From DATKHR01 sp036557365 (GTDB lineage Bacteria > Acidobacteriota > Vicinamibacteria > Vicinamibacterales > CAVVIG01): a stretch of DNA of 64,000 nucleotides. The stretch lies in assembly GCA_036557365.1 (NCBI GenBank), contig DATBHR010000057.1, forward strand, positions 124,001 to 188,000, given 5' to 3'. Under the pieces are notes generated by a model, which searched no databases, was not told the origin of the DNA, and saw only the letters and a list, made by a program, of their open reading frames with translations. Shown one piece after another: positions 21,516 to 30,168 of this stretch. A program made the position numbers and the translations under genes. The first letter of the stretch is position 1; the number at the start of each line of letters is the position of its first letter.

Positions 21516-22991
21516 TCAGCTCGGCCTCAGTCGCAAGGCCCAGTCATATATTTTGACGTACTCTGCCGCGGAACGATCCCAGGAATGATCCTCGGCCATG
21601 CCGGCCAGCTGCAGATCGCGCCAGCGGGCCGGCTCGGCAAATGCCCGAAGCGCCCGCTCGAGCGTTTCGAACAGCGCCGCCGGCGAATAGTCGTGGAAGA
21701 CAAAGCCGGTTGGCCGGACGACGCCCGGAGCGCTGTCGCGGACGGTGTCGGCCAGGCCGCCAACGGCGCGGACGATCGGGACGGTGCCATAACGCAAGCT
21801 GTACATCTGATTCAGGCCGCATGGCTCGTAGCGGGACGGCATCAGGAACATGTCCGACCCGGCTTCAATGACGTGCGCCAGCGACTCGTCGAAGCCGACG
21901 CGCACGCCGATGCGATCGGGGTGGTTGGCGGCGAGCCTCGTCCAGAACTGCTCGTACTCCGGCGCGCCCGTGCCCAGGATGACGAACGAGGCGGCGAGAC
22001 GCGGAAGTTCGTCGGCGAGCGCGCCCAGGAGGTCCAATCCCTTCTGGTCGACCATTCTCGAGACCATGCCGATGAGCGGGCGCCGCAGGGCGTCGGCGTC
22101 GTGCGGCATTTTGTATCGCCGAAACACTTCCACTTTCGACGCGGCCTTCCCATCCAGCCTCGCCGCGCTGAACGGCGCCGGCAGAAATGGATCCGTCGCC
22201 GGATCCCATTCGTGGATGTCGATCCCGTTGAGGATACCGACGACCCGCTCGTGCCGCGCGCGGATGATGCCATCGAAACCGAAACCCGACTCGGGCGTCT
22301 GGATTTCGTCCGCGTAGCGCGGGCTGACGGTCGTGATGACGTCGGCGGCGTTGATGCCGCCCTTGAGGAAACTGACCTGCCCCCAGTACTCGAGCCGTTC
22401 AGGCGTCAGCAGGTCGGGCGTCAGGTCGAGGCGCGCGAGCCAGTCCGCGTCGAAGTTCCCCTGGTAGGCGAGATTGTGGATGGTGAAGACGCTGGGGGTT
22501 CGGCCGATGACGGGATGCGCGGCGTATCGCGTCCGAAGGTAGACGGGCGCGAGCCCGGCCTGCCAGTCGTGCGCGTGCACGACCGTCGGCACTGGCGGCG
22601 TCCGCGCGGAGAACTCGAGCGCGGCGCGCGCAAGCAGCGCGAAGCGACGCGCGTTGTCGCGATAGTCGGTGTTGCGCGGACCGTAGAGCGAGTCGCGATC
22701 GTAGAGTTCCGCGCAGTCGATGAGAAGGGCGCGCACGCCGCTCGGCATCGCGGCGTCGAAGTAGCCGACGTCGTACGCGTGGCCGCCCATCGTGACGCGC
22801 ACGCGCTCCATGAGCGTGCCCGCCGTCACATCGCGATAGCGCGGCAGCGCGACGCGCACGTCCCAGCCAAGACGCGCGACCGCTGGAGGAAGCGCGCCAA
22901 CCACGTCGGCGAGGCCGCCGCTCTTCGCGAACGGCTGCGCCTCCGACGCAATAAACAGGACAGAAGGCCGATCGTCGGTCGCGCGCGTCAC
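21516..22991 (-). CDS. glgA: Glycogen/starch synthase (ADP-glucose type, GT5)
   Basis: 491-aa glycosyltransferase that adds glucose from ADP-glucose to glycogen. The donor-site KSGGLADVVGALP is near residue 18. VHAHDWQAGLAPVYLRT, ILNGIDIHEWDPATDP, MVSRMVDQKGLDLL and PSRYEPCGLNQMYSLRYGT are GT5 hallmarks. It starts with a GTG that overlaps the stop of the upstream sulfatase-like gene by 4 nt (GTGA at 22988-22991). Coupling of a cytosolic glycogen enzyme to an envelope hydrolase gene is unexpected. No glgB or glgC is in the window. Confidence 0.94.
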   Translation of the reverse strand: MTRATDDRPSVLFIASEAQPFAKSGGLADVVGALPPAVARLGWDVRVALPRYRDVTAGTLMERVRVTMGGHAYDVGYFDAAMPSGVRALLIDCAELYDRDSLYGPRNTDYRDNARRFALLARAALEFSARTPPVPTVVHAHDWQAGLAPVYLRTRYAAHPVIGRTPSVFTIHNLAYQGNFDADWLARLDLTPDLLTPERLEYWGQVSFLKGGINAADVITTVSPRYADEIQTPESGFGFDGIIRARHERVVGILNGIDIHEWDPATDPFLPAPFSAARLDGKAASKVEVFRRYKMPHDADALRRPLIGMVSRMVDQKGLDLLGALADELPRLAASFVILGTGAPEYEQFWTRLAANHPDRIGVRVGFDESLAHVIEAGSDMFLMPSRYEPCGLNQMYSLRYGTVPIVRAVGGLADTVRDSAPGVVRPTGFVFHDYSPAALFETLERALRAFAEPARWRDLQLAGMAEDHSWDRSAAEYVKIYDWALRLRPS

Positions 22992-25384
22992 GATCGTGGA
23001 CGAATTGCCTGCTCGAGCGCCCGGCCGCGGGCGGCTTCAGCATCCGACTCCGCTCGAAGTCCGCGCCTGGCGTAAATGTCGGCGAGCACGTAGTGACCGA
23101 GCGGCGCGTACTCGGAGCGCGGGGCGAGCTCGATGCCCTTTCGCGCCAGCGTCATCGCTTCGTCGAGATGCTGGCCGCTGTCGAGGTAGGCCTTCGCCAG
23201 GAACAGGTGTCCTTCGGGAAACGACGGATTCATGTCGATCGCTTGTTTGTACGCCTGAATCTGACCGTCGCGATCCCCGATGCGTCCGTACAGCAGCCCG
23301 AGGTTGTACGCCGCTTTGTAGCTGTTGGGATGACGGGTGATTTCTTCGCGATATTCGCTGACCGCCAGCGGATAGTCGTGCCGCTCCTCGGCGAGCAACG
23401 CGAGGTTGAAATGCGCCAGCCGCACGTCTTCCTTCAGTCCGATGGCGGCCCGGATTTCGCGCTCGGCACCGTCGACGTCGCCATGCTTCAGCGCCAGCAC
23501 GCCAAGCGCGTTTCGCGCCGCTGCGAGCTTCGGCTCCAACGTGAGCGCCTGTTTCAACTCGACCGCCGCTTCGGCCAGTTTTCCATCGTCGATCAGGATC
23601 TGCGCGGCTTCGTAGCGAATCTGCGCGTTCTTCGGATCGAGCTCCATGAACCGGCGGTAGCCGAGCATCGCCTCTTCGTCCTTGCCGAGGGCGCGATACG
23701 CGTTGGCCATGTTGATGACGACGAGATCGTAGTCGGGCTTCAGTTCGAGCGCACGTGAATACTGCGTGATCGCGCGCGCGTAGTCATGACGCCGGTAGTA
23801 CTCGTTGCCCAGCATGAACCACGCGTCGATGACCTTGGGATCGTCGGCGACGACGCGCTGGAGCGCATGAAGGCCGTTATCGGATTCCTTGTCGTGGCGC
23901 GCCAGCTCGCGCGCTTCCGTCATCAGGTTGAAGAGCTGGATCTTGTCCTTTGGATCCGCGAGCCCGTCACGGTCCGCGCTGGCGGACGTGACGAACGTTC
24001 CGACATAGCCGAGCGCGGCCAGCCGCGCGCGCGCATCGGGATCGACTTCCGTCGACCGCGTCGCCGGCGCTGCGGCCGTGGACATCGACTGCTCCATCGC
24101 CGTCAGTTCCTGCTGCATGCGGTCGCCCAGAGCTTGACGCTCCGGGTAGATGTTGTGCCGTTCGACGGGATCCTGCTCGAGGTCGTACAGCTCAGGTCGG
24201 GGCGCCGCAACATATTTATAGCGGCCGGATGTGAGCGCCCGAAGATCGCTCCAACCGAAATGGAAACGCGGATAGACGGCTTCCGAATAGGCCGCGAGAC
24301 CAAGTTCCTGTTTCGCGCCGGTCATGAGCGGCACCAGGCTCGACCCTACCAGGCGATCCGTCGGACGGACGCCGAGCAGTTCGAGCGCCGTCGGCAGGAT
24401 GTCGATGCTGCGGACCGTATCCTTCACTCGCCGCCCCGCCATGATGTCGTACGGCGCATCAATCAAGAGCGGCACGTGCATCGTCGCCTGATAGACGAAG
24501 AAGCCGTGCGTACCCTCGCCGTGCTCGCCGAGACTTTCGCCGTGATCGCCCATCACGACGACGACGGTCTTCTGGCGGAGGTGATGTTCGTCGAGGTAGT
24601 TGAGCAGGCGGCCGACCTGAGAATCGACGAACGCGATTTCGCCGACGTACGGCCGTCCCTGGTACCGTGACTTGAACGGCTCCGGCGGATCGTACGGCGA
24701 GTGCGCGTCGTAGAAGTGGACCCAGCCGAAAAAGCGCGACGATCCGACCTTGTCGAGCCATTGCAGCGCGTGGTCGGCCACTTCGTTACCGGGCCGATCG
24801 ACGCTGCCGAGCGACAGCGACTGATACTTCGTCAGATCGAAGTCGTCGAAGTAGGTCTGAAATCCCTGCGCGACGCCCCACTTCCGGTCGAGCACGTACG
24901 CACCGACGAAGCCTCCCGTCGTAAAGCCTCGATCGCGCAGCCGTTCGGCCATCGTCGTTTCGCGATCGTCGAGAAAGAACCCGCCGTTATCGCGAACGCC
25001 ATGTGCCGGCGGAAACTTGCCGGTGAAGATCGACGAATGCGCGGGCAAGGTGAGCGGCGCCGGCGCCACGGCTTCCTCGAACAGCACCCCTTCGCGCGCC
25101 AGTCGATCGAGGTTCGGCGTCTCGATCGGTTCGAAGCCGTACGCATGGATGCGATCGGCGCGGGTCGTATCGAGCGTGACGAGCAGGAAGTTCAGCTGGT
25201 CGGGCGACACGCCGGCGGGCAGTCGGCCCATGACGTCGCCGGTGGACGATTTCACTTCGCGCGGAATCGAGCGCACCCAGACGACGAGACCAATCGCAAC
25301 AGCGAGGACGCCAACGGCAGCACCGATCAGGAGCGGACGACGGCTTCGCGGCGGTGGTGCAACTTTCTTTCTGGCTCGCGTCAT
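22988..25384 (-). CDS. Sulfatase-like (alkaline phosphatase superfamily) hydrolase with TPR domain, copy 1
   Basis: 798 aa. A basic N-terminus and one membrane segment (about residues 18-37) anchor an extracytoplasmic protein. The sulfatase-fold domain (about 65-420) has metal ligand Asp72 in LLVTLDTTRAD and the later GDHGESLGEHGEGTHG. The nucleophile position reads Thr112-Leu-Pro-Ala-His116, where sulfatases have Cys/Ser-x-Pro-x-Arg. It therefore cannot carry formylglycine and is better read as a phosphohydrolase or phosphotransferase. About 470-795 is a run of tetratricopeptide repeats (YYRRHDYARAITQYSRALELKPDY and others). Its ATG overlaps the stop of copy 2 (ATGA, 25381-25384), and its own stop overlaps glgA. 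Confidence 0.85.
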   Translation of the reverse strand: MTRARKKVAPPPRSRRPLLIGAAVGVLAVAIGLVVWVRSIPREVKSSTGDVMGRLPAGVSPDQLNFLLVTLDTTRADRIHAYGFEPIETPNLDRLAREGVLFEEAVAPAPLTLPAHSSIFTGKFPPAHGVRDNGGFFLDDRETTMAERLRDRGFTTGGFVGAYVLDRKWGVAQGFQTYFDDFDLTKYQSLSLGSVDRPGNEVADHALQWLDKVGSSRFFGWVHFYDAHSPYDPPEPFKSRYQGRPYVGEIAFVDSQVGRLLNYLDEHHLRQKTVVVVMGDHGESLGEHGEGTHGFFVYQATMHVPLLIDAPYDIMAGRRVKDTVRSIDILPTALELLGVRPTDRLVGSSLVPLMTGAKQELGLAAYSEAVYPRFHFGWSDLRALTSGRYKYVAAPRPELYDLEQDPVERHNIYPERQALGDRMQQELTAMEQSMSTAAAPATRSTEVDPDARARLAALGYVGTFVTSASADRDGLADPKDKIQLFNLMTEARELARHDKESDNGLHALQRVVADDPKVIDAWFMLGNEYYRRHDYARAITQYSRALELKPDYDLVVINMANAYRALGKDEEAMLGYRRFMELDPKNAQIRYEAAQILIDDGKLAEAAVELKQALTLEPKLAAARNALGVLALKHGDVDGAEREIRAAIGLKEDVRLAHFNLALLAEERHDYPLAVSEYREEITRHPNSYKAAYNLGLLYGRIGDRDGQIQAYKQAIDMNPSFPEGHLFLAKAYLDSGQHLDEAMTLARKGIELAPRSEYAPLGHYVLADIYARRGLRAESDAEAARGRALEQAIRPRS

Positions 25385-27276
25385 CGGTTCCGCGACTGCA
25401 GCCGCTCGACGGCCAGCCGCGCCGGCGTCATCGACGGATCGGCGTCGAGCGCTTTCTGGTATTCGGCCTCGGCGCGCGCGCGGTCGTTTTTCGATTCCGC
25501 GAGGTGTCCCAGCTCGAAGTGCGCAGCGGCCAGGCCCGGGTTCCGCGCAAGGGCGTCGTCGAACGCGCGCTCGGCACGATCGGTATCGCCGGCGGCGGCT
25601 GCGACAAAGCCCTCCGCCAGCGGACCGTAAAACGATCCGGGATCTCTCCGCCGTCCTTCCTTGACGAGCTCGAACGCGCGATCGAATCGGCGATCGGCGG
25701 CCAGCGCACGTGCGGCGTCGAAGTAGAGCGCCGGTTCGGTTGCGTTCAACGTCAGCGCGAGCTCGTATTCCGCGGCGGCGTCCGCGTACGCACGCCGAGA
25801 GGCCAGGGCGCGCGCGAGGTACTGGTGCGCTTCGAAGGCACGAGGAAATTGCCGGGCGAGGCTTCGGAAGGTCTGTTCTGCGCCGCGTGCGTCGTTACCC
25901 TCGAGCTGTTCCAGACCGGCGTTGAACGTCTTCACGTAAGCCTCGTAGCGTGCGATCTCCGTTCGCGGATTCGCGCCTGGATTTCCGATTTCATTGCGCC
26001 CGCTCGCGTAACCGAGACTCCGAAGCCGCTCGGCCGCGTCGGCGTCCGCGGACGGACGCGGTTGCGCGTCCGTCGAGCCGACCTGCCGAAGCGCTCGCGA
26101 CAGGCCTGCGGCCGTATCGTGCTGCGCCTCGACGCGGTTATCAGTCTCGCGCGGATCGTTCCGTAGATCGTACAGTTCCCCTCCGGGCGCGTCCACGTAC
26201 TTCCACTGGCCATCGCGGCCGCTCGCCAAGGGCGCCCAGCCGAAGTGGAGCTCCCCGAATCGCGTTTCCGCATAGGAGAGCGGCGCATCGCCCGGACGAT
26301 CGCCGGCGCCTGCCTTCCAGAGCGGCACCAGCGACTGCCCATCCATTCCCGCCGGCACCGGAAGACCCACGAGATCGAGCACCGTCGGAACAATGTCCAC
26401 GTGTCTGACCTGGCGCGACACCCTCGCCTTCGGTACGCCGTCGCCGCTGACGATCAGCGGCACGTGGAGCGTCGAGTCGTAGAGCAGCATGCCGTGCTGC
26501 GACTCACCGTGTTCGCCGAGCGACTCGCCGTGGTCGCCGGTGACGATGACGAGGGTGGACGATCGACGCTCGGACGCGATGGCTTGCAGGATGGCGGCGA
26601 CGCCGAAGTCGCTCGTCGCGATCTCGCCGTCGTAGGGTCGGTCCGGGAATCGTGCCGCAAAGGCCGGCGGCGGATCGTAGGGCGCATGCGGATCGTAGAA
26701 GTGCGCCCAAAGGAAGTAGGGATGCTGCGCCTGCGCCAGCCAGCGCGCGACTTCCCTGCCGGTCTCCGATCCGCGGCGTTCGAGGCTCGACAGCGTGACG
26801 TGTTCGAGCCCGATGCCTTCGAACCGATCGTCGTAGGCGTCGAAGCCGCGATTCAGGCCGGTCGACGCGCGCAGCACGTACGAGGACACGAAGGCCGCCG
26901 TGTGATAGCCGCGTGGCTTCAGCAGTTCCGCCAGGGTCGGAACGCCCGATTCGAGCGTGAAGCCGCTGTTGTCGTGGATGCCATGCTTCGTCGGATAGCG
27001 GCCGGTCAGGATGGACGCGTGCGCGGGCAGGGTGAGCGGCGCCTGTGAGGTCGCGTCGAGAAACACCGACCCGTCGCGGCCAAGCGCGTCGAGCGTCGGC
27101 GTTGCGCCCGAGTTCCCTCCGATCACGTCGACGTGATCGGCGCGGAGCGTGTCGATCGTGATCAGGATCACGTCCGGCGTCGGCGCCGCGGGCGCGGGTG
27201 CGCTCGCGCGCGAGCAGGCGCTCAAGGAAAGCGTAAGGGCCATAAACTTCAAAACTTTGGACACTAAATTTGCCAT
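25381..27276 (-). CDS. Sulfatase-like (alkaline phosphatase superfamily) lipoprotein with TPR domain, copy 2
   Basis: 631 aa. The start at 27276 gives a lipoprotein signal with lipobox LSAC (Cys21); an internal ATG at 27243 is an alternative. The catalytic domain has Asp42 (LITIDTLRAD), Thr82-Leu-Pro-Ala-His86 at the nucleophile site, YFLWAHFYDPHAPYDPP and VTGDHGESLGEHGESQHG. TPR repeats occupy about 440-630 (RALASRRAYADAAAEYELAL, LAESKNDRARAEAEYQKALDADPS). The gene is divergent from an Oar-like receptor with only 48 nt between the two starts, and coupled to copy 1 by ATGA. The substrate is unknown; a phosphorylated or phospholipid-linked envelope glycan is a guess. Confidence 0.85.
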   Translation of the reverse strand: MANLVSKVLKFMALTLSLSACSRASAPAPAAPTPDVILITIDTLRADHVDVIGGNSGATPTLDALGRDGSVFLDATSQAPLTLPAHASILTGRYPTKHGIHDNSGFTLESGVPTLAELLKPRGYHTAAFVSSYVLRASTGLNRGFDAYDDRFEGIGLEHVTLSSLERRGSETGREVARWLAQAQHPYFLWAHFYDPHAPYDPPPAFAARFPDRPYDGEIATSDFGVAAILQAIASERRSSTLVIVTGDHGESLGEHGESQHGMLLYDSTLHVPLIVSGDGVPKARVSRQVRHVDIVPTVLDLVGLPVPAGMDGQSLVPLWKAGAGDRPGDAPLSYAETRFGELHFGWAPLASGRDGQWKYVDAPGGELYDLRNDPRETDNRVEAQHDTAAGLSRALRQVGSTDAQPRPSADADAAERLRSLGYASGRNEIGNPGANPRTEIARYEAYVKTFNAGLEQLEGNDARGAEQTFRSLARQFPRAFEAHQYLARALASRRAYADAAAEYELALTLNATEPALYFDAARALAADRRFDRAFELVKEGRRRDPGSFYGPLAEGFVAAAAGDTDRAERAFDDALARNPGLAAAHFELGHLAESKNDRARAEAEYQKALDADPSMTPARLAVERLQSRNR

Positions 27277-27295
27277 TACGAAACAGTGTTCGAAG

Positions 27296-27303
27296 TGTAT
27301 ACT
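27296..27303. promoter_or_regulatory. Overlapping divergent -10 elements
   Basis: The octamer TGTATACT at 27296-27303 contains an extended -10 (TGTATACT) for the receptor gene on the plus strand. On the minus strand the same bases give TATACA (27301 to 27296), which ends 19 nt before the copy 2 hydrolase ATG. No convincing -35 was seen on either strand. If both work, transcription of the two genes is mutually exclusive on one DNA molecule. Confidence 0.4.
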
Positions 27304-27324
27304 CTCGCGCCCAGGAGGATGTGC

Positions 27325-30054
27325 ATGGCGTGGAAACGTGTGTTCACGTCTCTCGCAGTGCCGATCGCCCTCGTCGCCGCTCCTCGCGTGGTTCGCGCGC
27401 AGGCGGTCCAGACGGCGGCGCTTGTCGGCACCGTCCAAGACTCGAGCGGAGGCGTGCTCCCTGGCGTCACCGTCAACGTCTCGAGTCCTGGTCAGGTCGG
27501 AGGCGTGCAGACGAGCGTCACTGACGCGCAAGGTCTCTATCGATTCCCGGCGCTCCGTCCGGGCGTGTACGAGATGGAAGCATCACTGTCGGGATTCCGC
27601 ACCGTCAAGCGCAGCGGAATCGTCCTTCCACTCGGAACCACCATTACGATCGACGTTTCGCTCTCCGTGGCGGCCGTCAGCGAAACGGTCGAAGTCGCCG
27701 GGTCCACACCCGTTGTGGACATCAAGAGTTCCGCGTCGAACACACAGATCACCGATGCGCAGCTGCAGAACCTGCCGACCGGCCGCTTTCAGCCTGACGC
27801 CATCAACCTGGCACCCGGCGTCAACAGCAACGTGGCCTATGGTGGAACGCAGAGCTCTAACGCGCTGCTGATGGACGGTGTCGACGTGAGCGACCCCGAG
27901 GGCGGCACGCCCTGGTCGTTCTTCAACTACAACTGGGTCGAGCAGGTTCAGGTGGTCTCGCTCGGCGCCAACGTCGAGTACGGCGGATTCACCGGCGTCG
28001 CTGCCAACAGCATCATTCGATCGGGCAGCAACAAGTTCAACGGTCTCGCCGAATATCTCACGGAAAAAAACAGCTGGATCGCCGACAACACGAAGAGCCT
28101 CCCATCCGATCTGCAGGACACCTTCAAGCCGCGCGAGATCAAGAGCTACTGGGACACGACCGCGCAGTTCGGCGGCCCGATCATGAAGGACAAGCTGTTC
28201 TTCTTCACGGGCTTCCAGTACTTCAACCGACAGGATCGGCCGGCCGGGTTCAACGGCGACTACACGAGCGAGAAAGATCCGCGGTTCCTCGGCAAGCTGA
28301 CGTGGGCCGCGTCGTCGAGCGTGCGCGTCGAAGGATTCCTCGAAAAGGACAAGTACAACATCGCCGGCCGCGGCGCCAGCGCACGTCGTCCAACGACCGA
28401 GGTCACGGCACTCGAGCCCTCGCCCGAGACCAATTGGAATATCCAGGCCACCTGGACGATCAACGACAAGACGCTGCTCAACGTCCGCAACGGCGGGTAC
28501 AGCGGATACTTCCCCGTTGATCCGACGCCGCCGCAGACGCGCAGCGGACCGTATCCGCACTACGATCCGATTCCCGACATCTACACGGTCAACGTCCCGT
28601 ACTACGGCCGGTTCGATCGGACCCGCAACGTGACGGCGGCGACGCTGACGCGCTACGCCGACGGCTTCGCCGGCAAAGCCCACGAATTCAAGTTCGGCGC
28701 GGAGTTCGAGCACTCGAAAATCCGCAACGAATCAGGATATCCGGGCGGACGTTACTACTACGACTACGGCGGCCAGCCGTACCTCGTGTTCCTCTGGGAT
28801 GGCTACGTCACCAACGCGACCGCCAACCGCACCTCCCTCTACGCGCAGGACACGTGGACGGTCACCGACCGGCTGACGATCAATCCGGGCATCCGGCTCG
28901 ACATCAACCGCGGCTCGGTGCCGACCGGCAACGTGCTCGCCAACCACGCACTCGTTGGTCGCGTCGGGATGGCGTACGACATCCTCGGTGATCACAAGAA
29001 CGTCCTGCGGGCGCACTACGGCCGGTACGCCGATGCACTCTTCGGCGGTCAGTTCGAGTTCATGGACCTGAGCCAGCAGAACCCGCACATCACGGCCGCG
29101 GTGCTCGGACCGAACGACTTCGAAGAGCTCAGTCGACGCAGTCCTGCGACGAACCTGGGACTCGATCCCAACATCAAACAGTCCTACGTCGATCAGTACC
29201 TCGTCGGCTTCGAACGGGAGTTGTTCGCAGACTTCTCGACGACGGTCCAGTACATACGCAGGAATTTCCGCGACTTCATGGGATTCGTCGACACCGGCTC
29301 CATCTATACGCCGGTGCAGAAAATCGACCCTGGACCTGACGGCACGCTCGGGACATCGGACGATGGTGGACCGATAACCGTCTATAACAAGTCGAATCCC
29401 GGACACGAGTTCCTGCTGTTCACCAACCCGCCGGATGCGTTCCGCGACTACGACGCCTTCCAGCTGATTGGCACCAAGCGGTACTCGCACAACTGGCAGA
29501 TGACGGCGTCGTACACGTGGTCGCACGCACGCGGCACCGTCACCAATCGCGGCGGCGCCAACGCGGGCGGAGGAAGCACGCAGGGCCTCGGCCAGACGGG
29601 CGGCTTCGCCGATCCGAATCACACCATCAACATCGACGGCGATATGCGCTTCGATCCCACAAATGCTGTGAAGCTCGAAGGCACGTATCGCATCCCCGCG
29701 GCGGGCGGCTTCAACGTGAGCGCGGTCTATCGGTACACGACCGGACTCGCCTGGGGCCGGACAGCCACGATACGCGGGCTCGATCAAGGGTCGGAAGCCG
29801 TACGCATCGAGCCGGTCGGCACACGGCGGACGGACGCGGTCAACAACATCGACTTCCGCGTCGAGAAGACGTTCCAGATAGGGCGGGATCAGCGAATCGG
29901 CATCTACTTCGACCTGTTCAACATGTTCAACCAGGGCGTCGTCGACAACGGTTCGTCCACCGGCGTCATCGAAGCCTCGGGCAGCAGCTTCGGCAACCCG
30001 AACGTCTGGATCGCTCCGCGGACCGGACGACTCGGTCTCCGCTTCAACTGGTAG
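27325..30054 (+). CDS. Oar-like TonB-dependent outer-membrane receptor, copy 1
   Basis: 909 aa from the ATG at 27325, which follows AGGAGG (27313-27318) by 6 nt. Signal peptide residues 1-26 end at VVRAQA. A carboxypeptidase-regulatory-like Ig domain follows (about 30-115: GTVQDSSGGVLPGVTVNVSSPG, TDAQGLYRFPALRPGVYEMEASLSGF), then a plug-like region (about 130-240: NALLMDGVDVSDPEGG, SLGANVEYGGFTGVAANSIIRSGSNKF) and a large beta-barrel ending in the aromatic RLGLRFNW. I see no clear TonB box. Such receptors in Acidobacteriota are many and their ligands are mostly unknown; Myxococcus Oar exports a protease. The divergent hydrolase gene suggests a functional pair. Confidence 0.88.
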   Translation: MAWKRVFTSLAVPIALVAAPRVVRAQAVQTAALVGTVQDSSGGVLPGVTVNVSSPGQVGGVQTSVTDAQGLYRFPALRPGVYEMEASLSGFRTVKRSGIVLPLGTTITIDVSLSVAAVSETVEVAGSTPVVDIKSSASNTQITDAQLQNLPTGRFQPDAINLAPGVNSNVAYGGTQSSNALLMDGVDVSDPEGGTPWSFFNYNWVEQVQVVSLGANVEYGGFTGVAANSIIRSGSNKFNGLAEYLTEKNSWIADNTKSLPSDLQDTFKPREIKSYWDTTAQFGGPIMKDKLFFFTGFQYFNRQDRPAGFNGDYTSEKDPRFLGKLTWAASSSVRVEGFLEKDKYNIAGRGASARRPTTEVTALEPSPETNWNIQATWTINDKTLLNVRNGGYSGYFPVDPTPPQTRSGPYPHYDPIPDIYTVNVPYYGRFDRTRNVTAATLTRYADGFAGKAHEFKFGAEFEHSKIRNESGYPGGRYYYDYGGQPYLVFLWDGYVTNATANRTSLYAQDTWTVTDRLTINPGIRLDINRGSVPTGNVLANHALVGRVGMAYDILGDHKNVLRAHYGRYADALFGGQFEFMDLSQQNPHITAAVLGPNDFEELSRRSPATNLGLDPNIKQSYVDQYLVGFERELFADFSTTVQYIRRNFRDFMGFVDTGSIYTPVQKIDPGPDGTLGTSDDGGPITVYNKSNPGHEFLLFTNPPDAFRDYDAFQLIGTKRYSHNWQMTASYTWSHARGTVTNRGGANAGGGSTQGLGQTGGFADPNHTINIDGDMRFDPTNAVKLEGTYRIPAAGGFNVSAVYRYTTGLAWGRTATIRGLDQGSEAVRIEPVGTRRTDAVNNIDFRVEKTFQIGRDQRIGIYFDLFNMFNQGVVDNGSSTGVIEASGSSFGNPNVWIAPRTGRLGLRFNW

Positions 30055-30064
30055 TTCCTACCGA

Positions 30065-30114
30065 CCGTCTCGACCGGCGGCCCTCGACGGGCACCGGTCG
30101 AGACGGCATTTTTT
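30065..30114 (+). terminator. Rho-independent terminator after receptor 1
   Basis: CCGTCTCGACCGG (30065-30077) and CCGGTCGAGACGG (30094-30106) form a perfect 13-bp stem around a 16-nt loop, followed by CA and TTTTTT at 30109-30114. It begins 10 nt after the receptor stop. Confidence 0.9.
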
Positions 30115-30156
30115 CTCCTCCCTCGCTCGTCGTGGCCCTCACACTCATCGCAACGG

Positions 30157-30162
30157 TACAAT
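30157..30162 (+). promoter_or_regulatory. TACAAT -10-like box 6 nt before the fdhE start
   Basis: TACAAT ends six bases before the GTG at 30169. With a start site about 7 nt after the box, transcription would begin at the G of the start codon, giving a leaderless mRNA. No Shine-Dalgarno sequence is present, which agrees. Confidence 0.5.
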
Positions 30163-30168
30163 TCGTAC

